The notes under the pieces: model-generated
The model's database searches: none
Seen by the model: the letters and a program-made list of their open reading frames with translations, nothing else
What the model was told of the DNA's origin: nothing
Part shown: one piece after another, positions 1 through 13,400 of the stretch
Position numbering within the stretch: position 1 is the first letter of the stretch
Layout: each line of letters begins with the position of its first letter
DNA from: Aquila chrysaetos chrysaetos
Taxonomy: Eukaryota; Chordata; Aves; Accipitriformes; Accipitridae
Direction of reading: 5' to 3'
DNA length: 64,000 bases
Assembly (NCBI RefSeq): GCF_900496995.4
Contig: NC_044004.1
Location: forward strand, 82,157,538 to 82,221,537
Position numbers and translations under genes: made by a program

Positions 1-835
1 AGGACTTAAACCTCCCGTTCCCAAAATTGCCTGAATGATCCTGCTCTGAAGCTCCAAAACACAGCACTTGGTCTCTCTTTTCAGAAACCCCAAATTGGCT
101 GAATGAGCCCAGTTTGAAGCCCCAAAACGCTGGACTTGGGCTCTGCTTCTGAGCCCCAAAATGCTGAACTTGGTCTCCTGTTCAGGAACTCAAAATTGGC
201 TGAATGAGCCCGGTTTGAAGCCCCGAAACGCTGGACTTGGGCTCTGCTTCTGAGCCCCAAAACGCAGGACTTGGTCTCCCTTGTCGAGTCCTTAAACTGC
301 CCAGATGAGCCTGGTTTGACACTCCCAAAACGCAGGACTTGGTCTCTTTTTTCAGAAACCCAAAATTGGCCAAATGAGCCTGGATTGAAGTCCCAAAATG
401 CAGGACTTGGTCTCTCTTGTTAAGACCTTAAACTGCCCAGATGGGCCTTGTTTGACACTCCTGAAACACAGGACTTTTAGTTTCTCTTTTCAGAAACCCA
501 AAATTGGCCGAATGAGCCTGGACTGAAGCCCTGAAATGCCAGACTTGGGCTCTGCCTCTAAGCCCCAAAACGCAGGACTTAGTCTCTCTTTTCAGAAACC
601 TAAAATTGGCCAAATGAGCCTGAAGCCCCAAAACGCTGCACTTGGGCTCTGCTTCTGAGCCCCAAAACGCAGGACTTGGTCTCTCTTTTCAGAAACCTGA
701 AATTGGCCAAATGAGCCCGGTTTAAAGCCCCCAAATGCTGGACTTGGTCTCCGCTTCTGAGCTCCAAAACACAGGACTTGGTCTCCAGTTCAGGAACCCA
801 AAACTGGCCGAAGGATCCTGGTCTGAAGCCCCCAA
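1..835. repeat. Tandem repeat (minisatellite) upstream of DCTN6
   Basis: The stretch is made of diverged direct copies built from phrases such as CCCCAAAACGCAGGACTTGG, TCAGAAACCC, AAAATTGGCC and AATGAGCCTGG. The AATGAGCC-type landmark recurs near 93, 203, 307, 372, 442, 511, 613 and 709. Spacings are therefore about 67 bp or about 102 bp, which suggests a basic subunit of roughly 34 bp arranged in twos and threes. The open frames across it on the minus strand repeat the same short peptide and are a by-product of the repeat. The left edge lies outside the window. No gene is seen in it. Confidence 0.85.
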
Positions 836-879
836 ATTGGCCGAACGAGCCCGGTTTCACCCTCCCCCGCCGCAGGACT

Positions 880-1734
880 CGGCCTCTGCGTGAAGCGTCG
901 CGTCCCGCGGACGCTCGGCTCCCTCTCGGCTTCCGACACCCAAAACAGGGGCCTTGGCCCCCACCCGCCCCCGCCGGCTTGTTTCCAAGGCCCACGCAGC
1001 CGGGACTCGGGCTCCCTCCCCCAGCCCTGACCGGACGGGGCTTTGGGGCTCCCGGGCCGGGGTCTGACCCCACGACTCGGCTTCTGGAGCCCCCCCCGCA
1101 GTTACTGTCCGAGCCCCCGAGCCCCTTCTCCATCTCGCCAGCCCGGCTCCCGCTGCGGGAAAACCCACGGCTGGGCCCGGTTCTCAGCCCCGGCACAGGC
1201 CCCGAGCCGGGGCTCTGCTGCTGAGCCGCACAACCCCTCCGCCCCGCTCCGCCCGTGCTGTCGGAACGGGCCCAGGAGCCCCGGGGGTGTTTGGGGACTG
1301 CCCGCGGGCGAGGCCGCTCCGCACCCGGCCCGGCCCGGCTCCGCTCGCCCGCTAGAACGGAGAGAACCGGCGGGACGACAAGATGGCGGCCGCCACACGG
1401 CAAAGCTCCCTCGGCCCCGCCCCGCGCAGGCGCTCTGGGGCCCCGCCCCGCCCAAGGGGGGAGGAGACTGGGCGGGGGCGTGGTCAGCGAGAGGGGCGTG
1501 ACGAGTGGGCGGGGCTGCTCATCGGCCGCCGGGGTCCCAGCGCCCGCCCGCTCCCGCCGCCGGTATCACCGGGGACGCTGCGTTCAAACGGCGGCTGCCT
1601 TTGAGTCTCAGCGGGTGCGTGGGAATAACCGCCCACGGGGGATCCCCGGTTCCAGGGGAGAACGCAAGGCCGAAAGTGCACGGCCCCAAGCCCCCGCCGC
1701 CCGGCGCAGGCGCACTCCGCCGCCCAGCGCTGTC
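880..1734 (+). promoter_or_regulatory. DCTN6: CpG-island promoter and 5'UTR of DCTN6
   Basis: The sequence is extremely GC- and CpG-rich and leads directly into the DCTN6 start codon. It holds several GC boxes (for example GGGCGGGG near 1473 and 1507). An AAGATGGCGGC word at about 1379 matches the YY1 element often found at transcription starts of housekeeping genes. NRF1-like GCGCAGGCGC words occur near 1425 and 1704. There is no TATA box. The exact transcription start cannot be fixed from sequence alone, and the upstream YY1-like site could mark a second start or a divergent transcript. Confidence 0.7.
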
Positions 1735-3856
<2,122 letters not shown>

Positions 3857-4110
3857 GCTCCTTCTGCTGCCGGTGGCCGACCGGGGCTTTCATCTGGTCC
3901 TGCGAAGCACTACATGGCCCCGGAAAGCAGCCGGTCTCCTCGTCCCTCGTTCCACCTATGAAAAAAAAAAAACAAAACCGTCTTGTTTATTTGTGTCCTT
4001 TATTTATATTCCGCCGAGCCTCTCGGACCAGCTTTGGATCTGTTGCCTCTCGCGCGCTAACCCTATTCTGCGTGCTTTGTTTGGGGAATAAAAATGTCAC
4101 CTGCTTTTCT
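3857..4110 (+). other. DCTN6: DCTN6 3'UTR
   Basis: This follows the TGA at 3854-3856 and ends just after the poly(A) signal at 4087. It holds an A run at about 3961-3972 and a T-rich stretch. No other coding sequence is seen. Confidence 0.8.
4087..4092 (+). terminator. DCTN6: Poly(A) signal of DCTN6
   Basis: A canonical AATAAA lies 230 bases after the stop codon and is followed within 20-50 bases by T/G-rich DNA (CTGCTTTTCTC, TTCTTTTGGGG). It is the best candidate for DCTN6 cleavage. Confidence 0.85.
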
Positions 4111-5670
4111 CTCAAGGGGAGGAACTGCAGTTCTTTTGGGGTCAGGTAACGGGGTGGACACTGCTCGTACAAGCAGCGACAGGGTCTTTCCCTCGCCCCG
4201 GGGCCGGTGTCCCGGCCGCCATCCCACCTCCCCGCTCCTTCCCCGGCCTGCCGGCAGAGGGAGACGGGCCCCCGCCGGGGGACAGCCGGGCTCCGGGGAG
4301 AAAGGGGTGCCCTGGCCCCGTACCCCCAAATCCATGCGGATGGTGGGGTGGGAAAGGCTCCGGAGCCGGTGTCGTGCTCTCTCCCCGGCTGCCTCCTGCT
4401 CGGCTTCCCTCCCAGAGGGTCCGGAGCGGAGCTGAAGCTCCTCCGCTCGGCTTCCCTTCTTCTGGAGAGCTTCGGATGCGTCCACGCTTCCCAGCCAGCC
4501 CCCGAGATTCCCCAGGGATGTCGTTCACAACTTCCCCTTCTATCCTTGTGCGGCACAGCCCGACGTTTTGTCTCGGCGCAGAAGGAAATCGATGTTGGTG
4601 CAGAAATGCCTGTAGGAAAGAGAGGACAGAGAGAATCCGTAACTGGAACGCCAAGTACCCGCTGGGCTGCAGGACGTCGGTTTTTGGTTCGGGACCAGGG
4701 GCTTCAGGTGGGGCAGGCCAAGGCACAAAAGCGGTGCCGCACCCACGGGAGCCGATCGGATTTTCTCCCTGAGTTCAGTTGCAGGGATACACCAAAAATA
4801 AAAACCTACCGTTTTTTGGCTTTGCGATTCCAACCCCGGAGTCCAGCGCTGTTGAGAAACGGCAGCTCTTCCCTAAAGCTGAGTCCAAACAACAGATATT
4901 GTCCCGGCCGCCACCGCCTCTCCAGCCCACCCGAGCGGCCCCAGCCAAAGCTTTTTGTGGAGATGGCCACGGAGGGGGGAAGAAGGATGGGAGATGAAAC
5001 ACGTCTCTCCTCTCCAACTTCTCCCCTTGCTGAAAGATAAGGCAATCTTTTGCCGGGCATTTACCCCAAAAGCAAGAGGCTCCAGCGGATTTGGGTAACT
5101 AGATCGGGTCCCCGCACTTTCGATTCCCTCTCGGGGCCACCTGCCCTTGTAGCCAGACACGTCACGCTCCCCCAAATCCACCTGGCACGGCTCATTTCTA
5201 TCTCCCTCCCAGCACGAGAGGTTCTGCTCTGTAAATCACCGCTGCAGGGAGGCTGGAAACCCTCTGCTCCAAGGCAGTGGCAGGGCTGAGTCGCAGCTGG
5301 CAGGACGCGCAGGCAGCCGCCCGCAGCTCCGTTTCGGCCGCTGAGTTGCAGAAAGGCAAGCCGTGACCTTAAACGCCCGTTCGGTACGAGCCCTCTGCCA
5401 CCGGCAGGATGTCCTCAGCGTCGCCTCCGGTCCCCGCGTATTGTGCGCAGGCGGCATCTGCTCTGGACGCGGCCGCCGGTCAAACTCTTTTCACCCCCGA
5501 GGTCTCCGGATCACGCCGCTCTGGAGCTGAGCCCGGGCCCTGTGGGACCACAGCCCCGTCCGTGGGGATGTAGCGGGGCTGGGATCGACCCAAAAACGAG
5601 ATATAAAATCAAGTGAGCCAAAAACAAAGTCTAGCAAAGCCTCACCTAAAACCCAGCCTAAGCAGGGTGG
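4111..5670. other. GC-rich intergenic DNA between DCTN6 and RBPMS
   Basis: No exon, RNA gene or clear repeat is recognisable. Open frames of up to 277 codons exist on both strands. They overlap in several frames, are rich in Pro, Arg, Ser and Gly, and carry no domain I know, so I read them as composition effects. A human antisense transcript (RBPMS-AS1) is known from this interval, but nothing here identifies an orthologue. Confidence 0.6.
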
Positions 5671-5675
5671 GAGCT

Positions 5676-5770
5676 TAAATATAGCCCCGGGGCCAGGTGA
5701 GGAGGGGGTGTGGGTGCCCGGGACCCCAGGTGGGGCTGGTTGGGGTGATGAGCCCCCACCGGCCCCCGGG
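5676..5770 (+). repeat. Dispersed repeat, copy A
   Basis: The block begins GGGAGCTTAAATATAGCCCC and runs through CCAGGTGGGGCTGGTTGGGG to GAGCCCCCACC. It resembles the block at 13345-13440 in the same orientation. Two similar copies 7.7 kb apart suggest an interspersed repeat or a local duplication. The family is not recognised. Confidence 0.5.
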
Positions 5771-5879
5771 TCCTGCCGGGGGCGAGGGCGGAGGGGTGGG
5801 CAGGGCTGGCACGCCACAGCGGGGACCCCCGCTCTAACGTCACCTGCCCCCCACCGCGGCCAGCCCCTGGTGCCCGGCT

Positions 5880-7240
5880 CCCTGTCCCACAGCCAGCCCT
5901 GCCCCTGCAGCCCCCCTCCCGTGCCCTGTGTCCCCAGCACTGTCCCCTCCTCTGCCCCCCAGCCCCGCTGCAGCCGTGTCCCTGGGACTGTGTCCCGTCT
6001 CCCCAGCCTTGTGTCCCATGTCCCCGGGACTGTGTCCTGTGTCCCCGGCCTCGAGTCTTTTGTCCCCAGCCTGTGCCCCACGTCCCCAACCTTCTGTCCC
6101 ACGTCCCCAGCCCTGTATCTTGGGTCCTCGGCATCTGTCCTGCATCCCCAACCCTGTGTCCAGTGTGCCATGTCCCTGGGACTGTCCCCCGTGTCCCTAG
6201 CCCTGTGTCCTGCATCCTCAGCCTTCTGTCCTGTATCCCCAACCCTGTGTCCAGTGTCCCCAGCCTGTGTCCCATGTCCCCAGCCCTATGTCCTCAGCCT
6301 TGTGTCCTGTATCCCCAACCCTGTGTCCCAGACTGTACCCCATGTCCCCAGCCTTCTGTCCTGCGTCCCCAACCCTGTGCCCAGCGTCCCCAGCCTTGTG
6401 TCCTGTGTTCTCAACCTTCTGTCCCATGTCCCTAGGACTGTATCCCGTGTCCCCAACCCTGTGCCCAGCGTCCCCAGCCTGTGTCCCATGTCCCTGGGAC
6501 TCTGTCCCATGTCCCCAGCCTTGTGTGCTGTGTTCTCAGCCTTGCGTCCCATGTCCCTAGGACTGTGTCCTGTGTCCCCAGCCTTGTGTCCTGTGTTCTC
6601 AACCTTCTGTCCCATGTCCCTAGGACCGTATCGCGCGTCCCCAACCCTGTGCCCAGCGTACCCAGCCTTGTGTCCTGTGTTGTCAACCTTCTGTCCCATG
6701 TCCCTAGGATCGTATCCCACGTCCCCGCCCCTGTGCCCAGCGTCCCCAGCCTGTGTCCCATGTCCCTAGGACTGTGTCCCGTGTCCCCAGCCTTGTGTCC
6801 TGTGTTCTCAACCTTCTGTCCCATGTCCCTAGGATCGTATCCCACGTCCCCGCCCCTGTGCCCAGCGTCCCCAGCCTGTATCCCACGTCCCCGCCCCTGT
6901 GCCCAGCGTCCCCAGCCTGTGTCCCATGTCCCTAGCCCTGTGTCCCCCCCAGCCTCGTGTCCTCTGTCCTCAGCCTTGCGTCCCACGTCCCTAGCCCTGT
7001 CTCCTGTGTCCCCAGCCTTCTGTCCCGCGTCCCCACCCCTGTGCCCAGCGTCCCCAGCCTGTGTCCTATGTCCCTGGGACTGTGTCCCACGTCCCCAGCC
7101 TCGTGTCCTCTGTCCTCAGCCTTGTGTCCTATGTCCCTAGGACTGTCCCCCGTGTCCCTAGCCCTGTGTCCCGCGTCCCCACCCTGTGCCCCGCGTCCCC
7201 AGCCCTGTACCCCCACCCCAGCGTCCCACACCGTCCCCAG
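5880..7240. repeat. 21-bp minisatellite upstream of RBPMS
   Basis: From about 5.99 kb the DNA consists of diverged copies of a monomer close to CTGTGTCCCATGTCCCCAGC, roughly 21 bases long. Larger blocks recur as well, for example those containing CCTTCTGTCCCATGTCCC near 6415, 6605, 6690 and 6812. Because 21 is a multiple of three and the monomer has no stop in several frames, long heptad-repeat open frames appear on both strands (such as 5708-6769 on plus and 6432-6986 on minus). These are not genes. The array ends about 180 bases before the RBPMS start codon. Confidence 0.92.
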
Positions 7241-7419
7241 CCTTCCTCCCCAAGCTCCCTCCCTCCCTCCCCGCTCCCCTCCTTCCCTCCCTCCCTCCCT
7301 CCGCCGGCCCCCGCCGCCCCGCCCCGGTCCCCCCCCCGCCGCCGCCGGCCAGCCCTTCAGCACCGCCCGCCCCGGACGCGGCTGCCGCCGGCGGGACGAG
7401 GAGCCGGGCCGGACGCACC
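7241..7419 (+). promoter_or_regulatory. RBPMS: Core promoter and 5'UTR of RBPMS
   Basis: The region is CpG-rich and TATA-less, with a (TCCC)n tract at about 7256-7303 and GC boxes (CCGCCCCGCCCCGG near 7315). It leads into the RBPMS ATG at 7420. Together with the start of intron 1 it looks like a CpG-island promoter. The transcription start could also lie inside the minisatellite. Confidence 0.6.
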
Positions 7420-10400
7420 ATGAGCAGCCTCCCCGCCGACCGGGAGGGCGGCCCCGCCGACACCGGCCTGCCCGAGGAGGAGGTAACGGGGGCGGGGGGG
7501 GGGGGGGGGAGGTCGGTTTTGGTTTGGTTTGGGTTTTTTTTTTTTTTTTTTTTTTTTGTGCGGGGGGGGGGGGGGGAGGTCCGGTATCCCCCTCCCCACC
7601 CGCGATCGCCACGCACCCCCCGCGGGGGGGGGGGGGGGCGTCGGTTTGCGCGGTCCCAGGCAGCCGGGGGGTGCTGGCGTGGGAACACGCGGAACCGTAT
7701 CCCCCCCCCCCCACCACCCCACGGGTCTCCCCGCAAACACCCCTCCGCCTTCCCCGGGGAAGAGCGCCGGGCGGAGGGGAGCCCCACGCGAGACACGCAG
7801 CTCCCCGTGGGTGGGGGTGTGTGTGGGGGGGCAAACCAGCCTCACCCCCACCCAGCCCCCGGGGCCGGCGTTCGGTGCTGCTGAGGGTGGCTAGGGGGGG
7901 GGTGACGGCGGGTCCCGCTCACCCGGTGGGCTTCGCGTCGCTCTTCCAGCGGGTCTCACCCCAAAGACGGACGAAACCCCCTCGTCCCCGCGGGGAGACA
8001 AACCCCACAGCCCCGCCACGGGGACCGGAGCGGGGTTTTCTCCGTCGCGACCGCAAAGTTCCCCGGTTTTGCCCGTGACCTTGAGATGGGAATCTGGATT
8101 TTGGGAGGGTGAGAAGCCGGCAGACGGGATCCTCTCCTCGCCTTTCAGCCCGCGGGGCGGCTTCGGCGCGTCCCCGCCGGCTTTTCGGTGCTGGGGTCCC
8201 TGCTTGATAGACACCGCCGGGATGCACCGCAGCTCCGCTCTCCTGCTGTCACCTACCTTGATTTTTCTTTTTTTTTAGTCCAGAGGCGGTTCCGGCCTGA
8301 AACTTCCCAAAGTTTCCCAAAGCGCTCCAATAACGGGGAATTTTCCCGCCCGCGGCCTCGCCGGGCTGCCGGGTCCTTGCGGGCGACGCGGCGACGCGGC
8401 TCGGACGGGCACGGCGGTGGGAGACGTCCACGGAGGCCCGTCGCCTTTTCCCAACGGCGTGGCACGTGCCGTGCTCGCACCGGGCAGCCCTCGCCCCGCT
8501 CCCGCTCGGATCCGGGGATGGGAACGAGGGTCCAGCCATCGCACTGCCGACCCTCGGGGACCCCCTGACCTTGCCACGCAGCTCTGCCCGACCCGGGGGG
8601 GGGGGGACGGCTGCGAGGTGCCGGGGTCCCCCGCCATGTTGGGGACGTGTTAGGAGGGCGATGGCCGCTCGTGCTTGCGTGCCGGGCAGGTATTATTTTC
8701 CCTGCGCGAGTTTTGCCCAGCCCTGGCTGGAAGAGCCGGTGCTGTCGAGTATTTGCTTAAGCGCAGGCGAAGGGGGTTGCCCAGTTATTTTGCACCCTAC
8801 CTCTCCCCTCCCCGGGGCTCGCCTCCACCCCCCCAAAAAAAAAGAGAGAGAAGCAGCACCCGTCCTGGGGAGGAGGTCAATCAGGGTGCTGCCGGGTGGG
8901 ACGAGCCCCCCGCTTCGGCCCCGCTCCTCCTGCCTCTTCCCCAGGTGCTCCTGGCACCCCGGGGTGGCCTCCCCCTCGGGAGGGACCCCTCGGTGCAGGG
9001 GAGCGGTGGGCCGGGGTGTGTGGGGGGGGTACGATTTGGAAAGGAGGTCACGTCGCTTCGGCCGGGCGAGAACAGCACGTAAAAGGCTCGACGGAGGCCT
9101 TATTTGGTAGCGGAGCGGCTCCGGAGAGCCCGGCTCGTGGCCCTCGTCCCCATCCCATGCCAGATCCCTCATCCCCAGGGGAGCGGGGCGTAGGGAGGGG
9201 ACCCCAGGGACAATTTCTTGGGGGGAAGGCGCCCGGCGAGCGGCTAAGGTTTGGCCCGTGGCCCATGCGTCGCATCCCCCCCAGCCCGGTGCTCCTGCTT
9301 CTTTTCCTCCTTTAAGCGTGGGGTCCGGAGGATTTGGGAGCAAGCCCCGGGTGGGACGCGGCCAGGCGTGACCCCTGCCCGTGCCCGCCGCTCCTCCGCT
9401 CTGTTGCAATCTCCCATCTGCTGCTCCCTTGGCTTCTCACTGGCTTTTTCCTCCGCCGCTTCCTCGTTCCAGCCTCGGCAGCTCCGGACTTGCTCTTCCC
9501 CGAGGGCTGCTCCTTCTCCTCCCATCCTCTGCCGGACATTTGGCTGCCGGTCCGGAGAAACGGCCACGGGTGGGTGGGTGGTGGGGACGGAGGCTGAGCC
9601 CGCTCCTCCCGCATCCCCCCCGGGGGGGGGGGCACGGGAGCCAGCATCCCTTGGCCTCAGCCTTGTTTACGTCGGGGAGTTTTGCGGGTCGATGGCGTGC
9701 GTACGCACGGCTCGGGAAATCTAAACCCGGCCGAAGAGGACGCTCCGTTAGCGAAGAAGAGAGTATTTACGCAAGGACGAATCCCCGCGGGGCTGGAATG
9801 CACCCCGCTGCGGGGGAGGCAGCACCCCGCTTTGCCGGGGGGGGGGCAAAGCTCCGCTTGCCCCGTTTTTACGACTCGATCGCAGCCCCCCTGCCATCGC
9901 CTTCCTGCTCCCACCGGGATCCGGCTGCCCGGCCGTGCCTCCCCGGCAGCGGCGGGCAGTCAAGCGGCTAATCGGCTGGTAGGGAATTAAAGCGAGCCCC
10001 TGCTGAAAGGTGGTGGACGGGGAGCTGGGGTTGAAGGAGGCAATTAAATGCCTCGTGAATGAATCACCCGGACGCCTTCCGCCTCTCCCCGCCGGCCCCC
10101 GGCCTGTTAACGTTTACCGGGGGGGGTTGGTTTGCGCAGGGGCAGGGGAGCGTGACCGCGCCGGCGGGGCGCCCGGCATCCCTCGGGGCTCCCGGCATCC
10201 CTCGGGGTGCCACCGTCTCATGGGGGTCTGAGGCGGGCAACCGCCCTACTGGTGCCTGCTTACCTTTGGGAGACAAACCCGGCTTGTGGCTTCATGGGAG
10301 GAAGAGGAGGAGGAGGAGGGGAAGAGCTGCCGGCGCTCCGCCGTGGACTTCTCCATGCCGAGGCCGTCCTCGAGCCGTGGGCTGGAGACCCCGGCCACCT

Positions 10401-13400
10401 CTTGGCCCAGGTCCCCACCAATTCTTGCGTGTCCCCAGCCCTGACCATCCCAGCAGCCCCCCCCCCCCCCCCAGACCCTCTCCAGCATTCCCTTAAATTG
10501 GCCCCAGACGGGACGTGGTATTTCGGGGACAGCAGAAGGTGATGGTGGGACGCAGAGGTGAGAGGGACGGGCGAGAAGTGGGATGGAGATGGCTTCGGAG
10601 GGAGAGGAGAGTAGCAGAGGCTAGGAGAAGACTTTCTGCAGGGACAATAAAAGCCAGGAGGGGACAAACCAGGAGCGAGGCGGCAAAGGTGGGATCCAGC
10701 GGCCCTGGCAAATGTGGGAGCTGTGGGGCGCAGCGGCAGGAGCAGAGGAGGACCCTGGAAAGGGGACATCGCGTGCTCCTCGTGCGATCCCGTAGCTGTC
10801 GTCCTCGCTGAAGGAAATCAAGGTGGTGGTGGTCACCTGCGAGGTCCTGCGCCCGTGGCCAGCAGCTTCCCGGAGCAAACATCGGTACTTCTGACCTGGA
10901 AGAAACCTTTGGTTTCACCCCAAATTGCAACAAGAAGGAGAGATGGAGGAACGCTCCACCAGGAAGAAACTCTGAAAAAAATGTCTGCGCTGCAGAATGG
11001 AAACAAAACGCCGCGGGCTGCCCTAAACCGGGGGTGTCTGGGCTGCGGGAATCCCACCGCCATGCTCGAACGCCCTTCGCTAATCCTCGCTCGGGAGCTG
11101 TAGGTCTGGCCCCGTCCCACAAGACGCTCGGGAGCACACGTCTCGCCCGATCCACCTCCGAGAAGGGGACGTTTTTCCCTATGGAAGACCATATAGCTGC
11201 CTGCCGGCCGGCGATTTCTCTAACAAGGCTTTTTTTTTTTTTTTTTTCTTTTTCCCCCCCGTCAAGGGCAGGATTTTGCCCTGGGAGCGTTTCTGGTGGA
11301 GGATGGAGGCTGAGCCCCTGGGATCTCTCGGCACAGGAAAGCCTGGAGCAGCTCCCCGCGGGCTGAGGCTCCTCTTCCATTTAAGGGCAGGAGTAATATT
11401 TCCGCCTAAAAATCTTTCCCTTGGCAAAAGGATATCCGTCCAGCCTGCTGGGAATTATCCCCGAGGACGCTCCCTTTCTCTTGCCAGTCCCACCTCGTTT
11501 TAACACAGCCCAAATCCTCCCACCTGCTCGTTACCCAGCCCAGCGAAAGGACGCTGTTTACGTAGGACCTACTCAAACGTCCCTTTGGCTGGGGTACGCC
11601 AGCCCCCCGGCACCCTTTCGCGGGGTGCAGGTGGGGAGCACCCGTGACCTCGTATCTCCTCCCTCATACCCCCCGGCCCCCAAACATCCTTTTGGGGCTG
11701 GAAACCAGCTGGGGGATCCTTTGGAGCCCTTCTCCCTCTCCCGCTCGCCGCTGTATAATTTTACGGTTTAAAACTTGGCCGACCCGCGTTTGAACTTTCA
11801 AAGAAAACAAGTCATTACCGAAGAGAAGGCTTTCCTTTGCGAGGCCGAATTTCAGAGGGTTTTTCAGGGTCTTTTATCTCTCCCATCTCTCTGCCGCTGG
11901 GCTACGGGGCTAAACGATCTGGCAAGCCGGGCTCGTAGGGGTTTGGATTTCAGGGACGCGGCAAATTGGCGGCGGGTTCTCCCCCGGAGCCGTCTCTGAC
12001 GCCTCCGGTGTTCCACGCAGCTCCCTGGGGAGAGGAGAGGTGGGAAGCCAGCGTGCCGGGGAGGACCGGAGGCTCGAGGGATGATGGAGACGGAGGGGAC
12101 CGCGCAGGGATGCTCAGCCTGCTCGGGAGGCAAACCCAGCTGGGAAGCTGGATGAGCCGATTCCCTGGATAGCAGCCGTGCTCAGGCGGACCTGTCCGAA
12201 GAGGAATACGTTTTTTTTTCCCCTAGGAAAGGCTAAATTTGCCGCCTTTACGTTGAATTTCAGGGGTGCTCCTCCGGCTGAATCCCTCCCCAGCCCTTGC
12301 CGGGAGATACTTGAGTAGAGCCTCGGGTGCAACGTTGAGCGCCTTGGGATGCTCCATCACCTTCTGATCTCGGAAGACAGGCAGAAAGCCGGCGGGGGGT
12401 CCCCCAAAGTGCCTTGGTGGGTGGCTTCCAGCCCACCGCCGATGGTCCCGGCGGAGGGGACAGGCTCCCAGGCTGTGCCTAACCGCAGCCCCGGCTCTTG
12501 AAGGGGTGAGGACGTGCCTGCGCTGATCCCAGCCTGCCGGGAGCTCTCGGCATCCCTCTGGGCAAGGCCCTGAGCATCCTTTCCTGGCCGGAACAGGCCT
12601 TGCTTTCCAAGAGGAGTCGAGCGCTGGATGGCCGTCGTATTTTCACGGCTGGCTTGTTTTCTGGCAGCCCTCATGCACCCAGCGATGGGTACCAGCAGCG
12701 ATGGGTACCAGCACCGATGGGCATCACCGGGGCTGTTGACACAAGGGCCATGAGTACCTTTTGTCATTTAATAGATATAGGTCAGCCAGAGGTTTTGTTA
12801 CACAAAGCAGGAATGTTTGCTGCTCCCAGGCTGGGAGATGGGCTAGATAGCTTATCTGCAAGAGAAAGAAGAACTGTCAGCAGAAGAATAGGCCCCGGGC
12901 TGGCTGTTTCGCATGTCCCTGTCCCAGAGAATGGAGCCGGCAGGGTGCTTGGCCAAAAAATAAAATAAAAAAAAAAAAAATCAAGGTTTTCCCCTCCTCC
13001 AGCTTGGCACTGGGGTGGGTGACCTTAGTCTAGCCCCCCTGGACCAGCTCTCACAAGGCATTTGGATGCCTGAAAAAATAAGCTACAGCCACCAAATCCC
13101 CCAGATTACCTCTCGGTAAAATGCTACAGGAGCAGTAGGAATGGGGCTGGCTCACAAGCAAGCCCGGAGCCGAGTGGGACGGCAAGGCAGGGACCCGATC
13201 GATGCCGGCACCGTCCCTGGGTGCCCCAGCGAAGAGGCAGAGCTGGCGGGTGATGGCAGCCGGGGTCAGACCCCCCCCCCACCCCGCCATGGGGACAAGC
13301 GAGGCTCAGACCAAGGCGGCAGCTCCCTCCCGCAGCGAGGTCTGAGCCTAAATACAGCCCCAGGGCCGTGGGCAGGGTGCGTGGGTGGGTGGGGGGGGTC

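Noticed and set aside
600-1403. 267-codon minus-strand open frame near DCTN6
   Set aside because: It spans the tandem repeat and the CpG island, is Arg/Gly/Pro-rich, and has no domain or splice support.
1383-1604. Open frame starting ATGGCGGCCGCC in the DCTN6 CpG island
   Set aside because: The word is better read as a YY1-type promoter element. The predicted peptide has no known relatives and no splice structure.
4207-5040. 277-codon plus-strand open frame between DCTN6 and RBPMS
   Set aside because: Stop-poor GC-rich DNA, with competing frames on both strands and no recognisable family.
5708-6769. Long open frame of 353 codons with CPVSPAL-like heptads
   Set aside because: It is produced by the 21-bp minisatellite; equivalent frames exist on the other strand and in other phases.
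10493-11380. 295-codon minus-strand open frame in RBPMS intron 1
   Set aside because: It includes a poly-Lys stretch read from a T run and low-complexity sequence. Composition artefact.
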